The notes under the pieces are model-generated. The model was not told the origin of the DNA. It was given only the letters and a program-made list of their open reading frames with translations, and did no database searches. DNA of 64,000 nucleotides from Hexactinellida sp. DTS-2022. Its lineage: Eukaryota; Porifera; Hexactinellida. Location of the stretch: the NCBI GenBank assembly GCA_028753945.1, contig JAPNXP010000002.1:620001-684000 (forward strand), read 5' to 3'. This document shows, piece after piece, positions 52,821 through 62,500 of this stretch. Position 1 is the stretch's first letter; each line of letters opens with the position of its first letter. The position numbers were made by a program, and so were the translations under genes.

Positions 52821-53746
52821 TATACTGTATGATTATAATGAAATGTAAGAAAACTCTGGTTAAATACTCTTTGAAAAGATACTTGAGATTAAGCATACAT
52901 AATATTAAATCATCTCTTGAAGGGAATCTTAAAATGGGATTACAAACAATGTGGTAAATAAAAATGATTAAAACAATACATAATAACATTAACTAGTTCA
53001 ATTATTAATGCTAACTAAATTTCAATTATTCTACATGTTTTTAATGTTTCTTAAATTTGCATAAACATGGTGACAATTAGCTACGACCTTTGCTCCAAAT
53101 AGATGCAATAGTTTTGAAATTTCTGATGTGTATATCTATATTATTGAGCTCAGGTTCTATTAAGATTAATTATTATGATATAATATTATCTATTATCTAT
53201 TCATTAGGGCTGATGAATTAACCAAAGTCTTTGGGACACGTGTTGCTATTTTATTCGTTGTATTCTATTTGGAGTTGAACCAATAGTGACTATTTATACA
53301 AACACACAATTTGTTTGTTTGTTTGTTTGTTTGTTTGTTTGTTTGTTTGTTTGTTTATTTGTTTGTTTGTTTATTTTTTATTTGTTTATTTGTTTATTGT
53401 CTAACTAAAAGCGTGGTAATCTCCGATAATTTAATTTGAGATAGATACTTGAGCTTCCACGAGTATGATAGTGAACAAGGAAAGTTTGCATGATAGTATT
53501 CTAAGTACGTATATATTGTTACTTTTTGAATATTAATGTAATTAAACCAGGCCAGAGGGACACGATTCCAACTTGTGTAATTGTTATTAAAAAAATCTGA
53601 TTACAGTTTTATTACATGTATTATAAACATTTAATAAGAAATTATGAATATACTGACTAGATGTTGTTGTTGTTGTTGTTATTGCAAAAAATAAATAAAT
53701 AATTAAGTGATCCGTAACTGTTCCACCAAAATTGTTGTTTAAGATA
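52821..53746. other. Non-coding gap with microsatellites
   Basis: AT-rich. Contains a (TTTG)n run at about 53308-53400 and a (TTG)n run near 53663. No gene. Confidence 0.45.
53308..53400. repeat. (TTTG)n microsatellite
   Basis: Some twenty tandem TTTG units, with TTTA interruptions on the right. Confidence 0.9.
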
Positions 53747-53919
53747 CAATGCAACCTCGATTATCCGAACTTGTTGAGACAATCAAAACGTTCGGTTAAT
53801 CTACAGTTCAGATAATTCATGGCTGAACTAATTTATAGAATAACATAGGGACCAGCCAGGTGTGTTTGGAAAATTTAAGAGTTCTGTTAACCGATCTTCG
53901 GATAATCAAGGTTTTACTG
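53747..53919. mobile_element. Pogo-like MITE, ATTATCCGAAC subfamily
   Basis: The left 'CAATGCAACCTCGATTATCC' and right 'GGATAATCAAGGTTTTACTG' are inverted. The inner 'GGGACCAGCCAGGTGTG' recurs in the opposite orientation in the copy at 57868-57989. Confidence 0.65.
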
Positions 53920-54289
53920 TATTGATTTAATAACAAAAAGTTGTATATTCCTTGTGTATTTCTTGATAAAGCAGCACTTAATTCAACTTCCTGGATTCTG
54001 TACCTCTTTCTGATCAATTGCAAAATTTGCAACCAAATGATTAATTTTATATTTAGAATATTTAGGAAATCGTAATTTAATTGTCTACACAGATATATAA
54101 TTAGATTTGTTACAAACATAATATGTACCAATTTCCCGCTTCTATAATTAGCTTGCAATCCAATCCTGTGGGTATCGAGTTCAAATGCAGTCTATTATTA
54201 GTATTCAGTTTCACTATAAGGTTATCTATGCATTGCTCCTATTGTATAAATTAACTATCTCAACTAATCCAGGCAAAGTCGATAATACA

Positions 54290-55807
54290 ATGGCAGGAGT
54301 AGTAGTAGAGAAACCAATTGATGACAAAATAAAGTTACTCGCAACACCCGAGTTTCTTGAATATGATCCGTTGCAGGCCAGCAACTGTTGGGTGGACATT
54401 AACCTGTCTGCTCCTGTGTACGAGGAGGATCAGGGCGTGAGAGCTGCTGTCGATATCGTAGCGGTTATAGACAGGAGTGGGTCTATGGGCGGGGGGAAAC
54501 TCGATCTGGTTAAGAAGACGCTCCATTTTGTTGTTAGCCAACTGACTCCTAAGGACAGGCTTTGTCTTATCGTATATGATGACTCTGTTGATTTGGTTTT
54601 CAACCTAACTTATGTTACGCCAGAAAACAAGAATGAAATCGAAGCAAAAATAGACGAAGTGCATACTCGTGGCTCTACAAACCTGTGTGGAGGTTTGCTG
54701 AAAGGCATGCAGGAAATAATGCTGCGCACAGGCGCCAAAGCTGACGTGGCATCTGTGCTATTACTCACGGACGGCCTAGCTAATGTCGGTATCACCGATA
54801 CTCAGGGAATTGTAAAAGCTATGAACAACCCGTTTGAACACCAGGTTGCCGGTGAAAGCCGCAAGCCTGCCAAAAACAATAAACCCAAGTCAAGAGCGGC
54901 AGGACTAATCTCCTCTCTCAAGGGGGAGCCGAAGGTGGAGGCAGCCGAGGGAGGGGCGGAACCCATGGACATAGATCCGGCCGCTGAGTTTACTGGTACC
55001 GTGTACACTTTCGGTTACGGCAGTGACCACAATGCTGCGATGCTTAAGGACATAAGCCAGGCCGCTAACGGGGTGTACTTCTTCATTGACACCGACGAGA
55101 AGATTCCCGAGTCGTTCGCCGACTGTCTCGGCGGACTCCTGTCCACAGTGGGACAGAACATAAGTCTGAAAGTGGAGCTCGCTAACGGGGCTACCATCAC
55201 GGAGTTCATCGCTAAGAAGACTCCCACTTTCAACGCGGATAAGACGAGTGCGGAGGTCGCGCTCGGGGACCTCCAGTCGGAGGAGCAGAGGGACGTTCTG
55301 ATGGAGATCCAGCTGCCCCTGTGTGCGGTCGGAGTGTTGAACTACGCGTCTGTAACTCTATCCTACTTCAATGTTATAACAGCTGTTATGGAGACGGTAA
55401 AGGCAGACCTACCGGTTGAACGAACAGACACAGGGAAACCTAAGAAGAGCAATCCACTCATCGACAAACAGAAGAACAGAATATTAACAATGAAGACTAT
55501 CGAGGAAGCCAAGAAGAAAGCTGAGGAAGGAAAATACGACGAAGGGAGATTGCTCTTGCAAGCCACGAAACAACAAATCGCGGTTTCTGACACGAACGAA
55601 GAGATGATGGTACAAGGCATGATGGATGACATGGACGACATGTATGATGGTATGATCGATTCTGCGAAATGGAACAGCTATGGCAAGAACAGAGCTGTTA
55701 ATGCCGTGCAAGCTCATAACGAACAGAGGTCCAATTTCCAGGCGGCTCCGGGTAAAATTATGAGCTACGAAACTACGAATAAAGTTGCTATGAAAAAGAA
55801 GAAATAG
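54290..55807 (+). CDS. VWA-domain protein, WAV3-like, without RING finger
   Basis: I start at the second Met (MAGVVVEK, 505 aa). An in-frame ATG 35 codons upstream (54185) would add a hydrophobic leader that could be 5' UTR or a signal peptide. A VWA domain with the MIDAS motif 'VIDRSGSMGGGKL' spans about 60-280 and is followed by 'TFGYGSDHNAAMLKDIS' and 'FADCLGGLLSTV'. That pattern is known from plant WAV3-type and bacterial VWA proteins. An acidic low-complexity insert (about 190-230) splits the domain. The tail ends in a Met/Asp-rich stretch and a Lys run. The role is unknown; VWA-MIDAS suggests metal-dependent protein binding. Confidence 0.75.
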   Translation: MAGVVVEKPIDDKIKLLATPEFLEYDPLQASNCWVDINLSAPVYEEDQGVRAAVDIVAVIDRSGSMGGGKLDLVKKTLHFVVSQLTPKDRLCLIVYDDSVDLVFNLTYVTPENKNEIEAKIDEVHTRGSTNLCGGLLKGMQEIMLRTGAKADVASVLLLTDGLANVGITDTQGIVKAMNNPFEHQVAGESRKPAKNNKPKSRAAGLISSLKGEPKVEAAEGGAEPMDIDPAAEFTGTVYTFGYGSDHNAAMLKDISQAANGVYFFIDTDEKIPESFADCLGGLLSTVGQNISLKVELANGATITEFIAKKTPTFNADKTSAEVALGDLQSEEQRDVLMEIQLPLCAVGVLNYASVTLSYFNVITAVMETVKADLPVERTDTGKPKKSNPLIDKQKNRILTMKTIEEAKKKAEEGKYDEGRLLLQATKQQIAVSDTNEEMMVQGMMDDMDDMYDGMIDSAKWNSYGKNRAVNAVQAHNEQRSNFQAAPGKIMSYETTNKVAMKKKK

Positions 55808-56570
55808 ATTGTTTGGTGAACGTAGTATTGCCTTCGAGTTAGAGTGTTTGTTCTTATTTATATAGATTCTCCTTTTTGAATATTTTCATGCTTTCCCCCT
55901 AATTATATGTGCGTGTGATTAGAATTGTATGTAGTATTGAGTTATAAAATAGACAAAATTCGCTTTTGATTGAACCATAGCCATTGATTCGAATTTTATA
56001 CAGAAGAACCTCGTTTATACGAACACTTTTTAGCCCATTCAAAGCCTTTCAATACAATGACACCGGATAGTTCGAATTTCGGACGAGTGGACATTTTGAC
56101 GGTGGTGTCGTATTAAGGTTCTAGCTCATATATGTCTTTATTATATAACCTATAAAAAGTATAATACATTTCAAATTCCTACATTTACATTTCAACACTC
56201 AATTGTTTAGGGTTTAATTAGTTGGTTAGTTAGTTTAGATATACTTGGAATTAGAGTTATATACTGTGCCAGTAGGGCTCCATTGACCATAATTACATAA
56301 CTTCCTTGACTCCTTGCTTATATATAAGAGCGCGAAAAGATGATAACCAAATAATTTATTATCCAGCAAAAACTTGTACAGTAAGATCGGTTATAACTTA
56401 TAACGTTGGGTTTAGCTTTAGTAGAGTCTGTACTAATTTTTTAGCCAAGTTATATAATGTATTTATTTGTGTAGGGTAACTCTGTTAGTACGTACACTCG
56501 GATAATAAGTACTTATTTCCATACCCGAGTTCTACTGTACTATTTCAATTACTTTCTGTGTTTATTTAGC
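55808..56570. other. Intergenic region with two decayed MITEs
   Basis: Holds one pogo-like MITE at about 56001-56126 ('CAGAAGAACCTCGTTTATAC') and a short one at about 56472-56538 ('GTTAGTACGTACACTCGG' to 'GAGTTCTACTGTA'). No gene. Confidence 0.5.
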
Positions 56571-56903
56571 ATGTCTAGCTCTCGGGGGGACTTTCCTATT
56601 GAGCAGGTATCAGAGATCATAAAATCCTCCATAGTAGACAAGTTCTCGAACAGACCGGTCTATAAACAGGACGAAGTTGAGTACTGGACTAAGGAGCTAG
56701 CTGAGGTTTGCACTTGCGAGCTGAGCAAGCTAAAGAAAGCCTACAAGTTTATAACGCACGTGCTTATAATGCAGCGAACAGGCGGCGCTCTCAACACAGC
56801 CAGCTGCTGCTACTGGGATCAGAACGCAGACGGGAACTGCGTGATGGGATGGGAGAACCAGGATATACATGTTGTTGTTGATGTGTTTGGGATTGCAATA
56901 TAG
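56571..56903 (+). CDS. Dynein light chain, Tctex type
   Basis: A 110-aa member of the Tctex1/DYNLT family, a dimeric light chain that binds dynein intermediate chains. Clear family blocks: 'KKAYKFITHVLIMQRTGGAL', 'TASCCYWDQNADGNCVMGW', 'VVDVFGIAI' at the end. Length equals DYNLT1/DYNLT3 (about 113-116). Intronless; it starts at the first ATG. Which paralogue cannot be told. Confidence 0.92.
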   Translation: MSSSRGDFPIEQVSEIIKSSIVDKFSNRPVYKQDEVEYWTKELAEVCTCELSKLKKAYKFITHVLIMQRTGGALNTASCCYWDQNADGNCVMGWENQDIHVVVDVFGIAI

Positions 56904-57264
56904 CATAGTTGTATTATTTATTTACTTGTTGTTGTGTATATTTTGTTGTACATTTCATATTGTTTGTATATTATTATTTCTCTGAACCAAACACTGAATT
57001 ATTAATATTTACATTTAGTATTTACCGACAACAGTCAAGGTATACTATTGTGAACAACTTTTCGTCTGCTTATACGTAATATGAAAAACTTTTTTTCAAC
57101 AAATTGCATAGGATTTCTATTTGTTGACACCAGTGTCCATCAAAATGTGTTCGGCTTATCTGGAATTCGTATTACCAATATCATTTGATTGAAAGGGCTC
57201 CAAAGGAATTGAAATAGTGTTCGTATTAATTAACCGTGTTCGTACTAACGAGGTCCTACTGTAT
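56904..57264. other. Intergenic region with a truncated MITE
   Basis: AT-rich. From about 57128 to 57262 there is a left-truncated pogo-like MITE with the end 'TACTAACGAGGTCCTACTG'. It abuts the next element. Confidence 0.5.
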
Positions 57265-57420
57265 ACAGTAGATGCCGGATATAAGAACACCCGTTATATG
57301 TACATGCCGGATATAAAAACATTCAACTGGAAAAACGGTTACCATATACCCCCCTATATAATTTATGCCGGTTATAAGAACATTATATGCAGTTCCCGAC
57401 GATGTTCTTATAACCAACTG
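57265..57420. mobile_element. Pogo-like MITE, GGATATAAGAACA subfamily, copy 2
   Basis: Closely similar to 8029-8184 ('CAGTAGATGCCGGATATAAG', 'GCCGGTTATAAGAACATTAT'). It is flanked by TA and lies 2 bp from the preceding element and 50 bp before the next start codon. Confidence 0.75.
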
Positions 57421-57472
57421 TATAGTTATTACAGCTGTACTGACTACTTAGCATTACTGTTAGCTGTTTACA

Positions 57473-59414
57473 ATGGCTGCTGCTCTGCCCCCTATCCGCT
57501 CTACCAATGCACTCCCCGTATCTCTGGAGAGAGAGCTCCCTATACACTCTATAGAGAGGGAGGCCCCGGGTAAGCAGACCGGTAAGGCGGGGCTGGCGGG
57601 ACTGACAGACCTGGACATAGCCAGACACAGACAGAGCTATCTGCACAACACGTCCGTAGCTCTCCTGGAAGAGGGGTACGTAAACTCATTCATTGAGGTA
57701 TTCAGTCTCGTAGAGTCGCAGAAGATGCAGCGGGAACTAGCAGGTATTTATTGTCTTGTTACTTTATAGTTCTCTGGGGCCATTCAAACGTTACGTAACC
57801 CCGAAAATTAGACGCCCCTTTCCTTGTCTCACTTTTTGAGCGTTGTGTATGCCACGAAAGGATGATACAGTGCAACTTCTATAATCAGAACACACCTGGC
57901 TGGTCCCAATGTTATTTGCTTGAATTATCCAAACTGTAGATTATCCGACCATGTTTGTCCCAACGAGTTCGGATAATGAGGTAGCACTGTCAGTCACACA
58001 CAGGTTACGTTTAACCAGAGCCTTATATAATATCTCTTATCTTTGTTGCGCTGTATACCACACACTGGAATAGCACATACTATACAATCTCTCTCTCTCT
58101 CTCGCAGGCCGAGACTCTGGTCACTACTGGGAGCCGCTGCTCCCCTCTGAGCCCGCTAAGCTGGAGACGCTGGCTAAGCACCTGGGTCTGGCGGAGAAGC
58201 TGCAGCGACAGGGCAAGCTGCCGGAGGTATGCGGGGCCCTGGACCAGCTGGCTAAGGAGTGCCAGCAAGGCGACGCCTGGCTGTCCGACCACTTCTACAA
58301 GAAGTCCCTCTGCATCAGCGAGCTGATAGAGGGGGACCAGGGACGCAAGCTGGCGGAGTCCCACCGGAACCTGGGCCTGCTGCACGAGAGCGAGAGCAGC
58401 CTCCCGCTGGCCATACAGAGTCTGGAGGCCTACTTCAAGCTGTGCCAGAAACACGGACAGGAGTGGCACACGGACCATGGAGAGCAGGTCATGGACGACG
58501 CATGTGAACAGCTGAGACGGGTAAGAATACTGTATTCCATTAAGTGGGACTTTGTGGAAACAAATCCATCGATAGTTATATAAGTAGAACCTCGTTATTA
58601 CGAACACCAGGGGACTGTTAATATGCGTTCGCCTTATGCGGAATTCTTATTAACCATTATCATTTGCTTTTGAAAAGGCTTTGAAAGGGACTAAAATTAA
58701 ATTATTTTCGTATTAACCGAGTTCGTACTAACGAGGTGTTACTGTAGTAAGACGGCACTATTATGTGGTTGTATAACAATATGCTATTAGGTGTACACGC
58801 GGTACGCTGGCTCCCTGCAGAGCCGAGACCCGCTGGCGGCTATAGAGTACCTGCAGAGGGGGTATGACGTCATAAAGCTGTCCTCCCACACAGACACACA
58901 GGCGGAGGCCTGCTACCTGCTGGGGGCAGCCTACAGAGAGGCCGGGGAGCTCAAGACGGCGCTCCGGCAGTTCAAGGCGTATCTGGAGAAGGCGAGACAC
59001 TACGGGGACGACAGCGGGATTATCCGCGCGTGCGAGGCCGTCTCTGTGACGTATGAGCTCACGGGAGAGCTGCTGAGAGCCGCGGAGTACCAGAAGAAGA
59101 TTCTAGAAGCTTCTCAGAGGTCTGATAACGAAGCGGCGTACAGCGTGGCCTGCGCCTCGCTAGGCGGGATCTACAACAGATTGGGTCTCTACGAGGATTC
59201 TGTTGCGTACTTCGAGAGGTCCAGCAGCGCGTTGGGTGACGTCACAAACGTACAGTTCGGCGTTGCGAACGGACACCACCTGATGGACAGCTATCTCGAC
59301 AGCGTGCTCGACTTCTCGGTGCAGACGAGCGCCATAGCGAGCTTTAAGGACCAACACGATGGGGAGATTGGAATGTGGGAGGAGAGCGGGGAATCTGATG
59401 CAGAGGATCTGTAG
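57473..59414 (+). CDS. TTC29: TPR protein, TTC29-like, 3 exons
   Basis: Exons 57473-57743, 58108-58520 and 58791-59414 join in phase (435 aa) at GT-AG sites. The N-terminus has 'HNTSVALLEEGYVNSFIEVF', like the start of TTC29. The rest is a chain of tetratricopeptide repeats ('LAESHRNLGLLHESESSLP', 'AEACYLLGAAYREAGELKTA', 'AYSVACASLGGIYNRLGLYE'). TTC29 acts in axonemes of motile cilia and sperm flagella. The tail is acidic. The intron between exons 2 and 3 contains a MITE. Assignment to TTC29 rather than another TPR protein is probable, not certain. Its neighbours include two dynein light chains. Confidence 0.75.
57868..57989. mobile_element. Pogo-like MITE in TTC29 intron 1
   Basis: 'CAGTGCAACTTCTATAATCA' and 'CGGATAATGAGGTAGCACTG' are inverted ends, and the inner 'CACACCTGGCTGGTCCCAATG' matches 53747-53919 reversed. 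TA precedes it. Confidence 0.65.
58583..58744. mobile_element. Pogo-like MITE in TTC29 intron 2
   Basis: 'AGTAGAACCTCGTTATTAC' to 'GTACTAACGAGGTGTTACTG'. Inner 'GAACACCAGGGGACTGT' as in 3483-3584. Confidence 0.7.
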
Positions 59415-59541
59415 CCTGTTTGTATTGTACTCACTTATAATTACAGTATTATTAACTATACTTACAGCACATTATACAGCACTAATTCAATAGAGTTATG
59501 CCTTATTAACTGTTTACTACTGCTTAAGTAATATCAGATAA

Positions 59542-62500
59542 ATGGCTACCCCGAGATACGAGCACGGCAGTAACGGCACAACTGAGTCGCCCCTCTCCAC
59601 GGGGTCTCGCGGCATTTCGGATATATTCGCTATTCAGCTGGAGGTGACTGGGAGACTGCTGGAAGCAGAACAGAATAAAGTGAGTTTAATAATCACTATA
59701 CAGTCTGGTCTGCTTACTGTAAATAATTTATAATTTGCATATTATGTATGAATATTTGTTTCCTATGAACAAGGCATATGCATAGGGTTTGTATTAAGTT
59801 GAGTTTGCTTTTTATGAAGTCTCTATTATGAACAAAATTTTTATATAACCCTTGAATGTTCATACTAGAATGACTTAACTATGGCTATATGTTGCATTCC
59901 TATGGACTGTTGTGTTGCTAGGTAGAGCTGATGGAGAGAGAGATGCGGGCCAACATGCAGGACGAGATATCAGCTGGGACCATGAAGGCGCGCGCCCTCA
60001 AGGAGGAGCAGAACAACTTTCTGAGAATCTACACGCAGCACCAGCGCCTGCTGCAGGAGTACCAGGCCGTAGCCGTGGACGTCTTCAGGAAGGCGGCGGC
60101 CAGCTCCACGCAGAGAACTAGGTACTGTTTGTACTGTATGTATAGTGTATGTGCTATATAGTATAGTGTATATGTACTGTATATATACAGTAGAAGTAGG
60201 TATAGTGTGTGTGTATTGCTACAGTAGAACCTACATAATCCGACTCTATAATCCGGAATTCAGCAGGACCGACGCTTTTTCCTTATCCCAATGAGCGTCG
60301 GATTAGACAGGTTCTACTGTATTTTGTGTATCGTAGGGTACTGGGTATAAATACAGTAGAACTCGGTTATAACAAACTTGGGTTAATGCGTTTATTTACC
60401 CTTATTATCACAGATCTATCCCATCGGTTGGCATGAAGAATACGATTAAGAAGAGAGCTTCTATTTTCGGTACGATAGTGTCCGAGAGCCAGGGGCCTCA
60501 GATCCACGAGAGGCCGAACTTATTCTCTCTCTTCCGCTCGGAGGCGTCTAACTCCACAGCCGGGGGCGCCTCTGGGAAACAGCCCCGCCCCCTTCGGTTC
60601 GATAAGGGGTACCTCGTGTCTGGGAGCATGTCTGCTCTCATAGAGCATCTGATACCCACTCTCTCCTACTACCCAGACAGAACGTTCGTGTTTGCATTCC
60701 TGCTCTGCTCCAGACTTAAAATGCGACCGCACGAGCTGCTCGCCGAGGTTAGTTTGTACTTATTGGGCCCACTTATACTTATAGGGCCTTATACTTATAG
60801 GTTAGTTTTAATTAGTTTAAGGCTCGACCCGTTATCTCTATACAAATTCCATAGTATACAAGTTTAATGTTTAGTGCATATTTAGCAAGTATGTCTAGAG
60901 TATTCACTGATTGTTTCATTCAAAAATTCCAAATACTTTAGGAAATATGGCACCAGAAGTACATCCTTCTCCATTAATGGTTTATGAACTCGCTTCACTT
61001 ATTATCGATTGAGAATTTCAGTTTTAAATAATTAACCAGATTAACTAATAAATCGATTAATATTATTTCTAAAATATTTACCATTATCAATTTATATCTA
61101 CAGATACATTATACATTTTGTATGCATTTAATTTCTATTATTTGAGTTATTCAGTTCTTAAGGAGCGGTCTGCCTAAGCCTGCATATCTCATCTGTCCCA
61201 TTCTCCTCTTCCTAATCTCAAGAATCCTCTTAACTCCAACTGCCATGCTCATTCCTATTATTCCCAAATAGAAAGTGCTTCCAGCTATTATCTGTACGGT
61301 ACGAGCCACCACGCTCTGCAGAGTCACGATTCGTATAAGATTCTCTCCGACTCTCATCATTAGCATTTCTGGTTTTAGCTTCGAGCACTGAATCGCGAAT
61401 ATCCATTCAATCCACACTGAGCTTACACAGAAGGTTAGCTCCCCTAGCGCAAGTATAAATAGCAGGAGATTGAAACAAGTAGCAGTTTGTTTGTATATAA
61501 TCATAGCTTTCTTTGTACGTTCGTATTCCAACCTAGCATCCAAGTTATCGACTAGACTAATGTCTTGCAGTCTGAATCTTATATGCAGATAAAGTTGTTT
61601 TCCCGAGCGTACCACGTAGACTATGTTTAATAACAGGAATATTACGGATAACGTATATCCTATTATGTATGTCTCTATGAAGGAAATAAGGAATAATAGT
61701 GTGATAACTTCAGCTAGAGTGACAGCTAGCAACTTGTATATATGCTTCATATTGGGATTATTTAGTTTGTATATCTCTGTTAGAAATGTTACAACAGTTC
61801 CATAGATTCCCAATTGTCCGATTAGCATACTTTGTCTGATAGCTTCTAGAATAAATCCGCTTTTATCGAGACTATTTATGAATTCGTAGCTTGTCCCATT
61901 AGCTCCTATACTGCAGTTAAAATCAGTTTGGAAATCCTCGTTGTTTTCTGCAGAAGTTCCGATTATGAGCTCAGTTAGCAGTGAAATTGAGAGCGTGAAT
62001 TCGCACACAATCACACCCATGATAAGCAAGTCTCGGATAATCAGTGTTTTCTTTGCCTTTCTTCTCTGCAGACTATCTTCGTCTGGTGCGCGTAGTTTGT
62101 AGGCTTTGTAAGCCCGGTAGTTTAGTGATAGATTATTTGTAAAGTAGACTATCCATGAGAATGTTATTATCACGAGTATGGGACATATAAGTATTATTAG
62201 GGCATTTGAAGAGTAGTAAATACGCCTGATAATTAGATTGGTTTCTTCAAAATTCATTTTGTTTGTTTGTTGTTCATGTATCTCCCTTTTATATAATGGC
62301 TGTAGTAATCTTTTGATTTCAATACAGATCACTGAATTTACTTTCGATAGAATTGAAATCATACGAAAAGGTATTATCTCAGCATAATTTATTCTGATGT
62401 TATCATTAGTGGATTTGTAATCTCTTTAATTGCTGGATTTTAGTAATAAATTTTTAAAATTTAATTTGTTTACAAATAGTTTTGCTTATGTACTATTTTT

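Noticed and set aside
58080..58607. Minus-strand frame over TTC29 exon 2
   Set aside because: Leu/Gln-rich antisense shadow; the plus strand has TPR repeats and matching splice sites.
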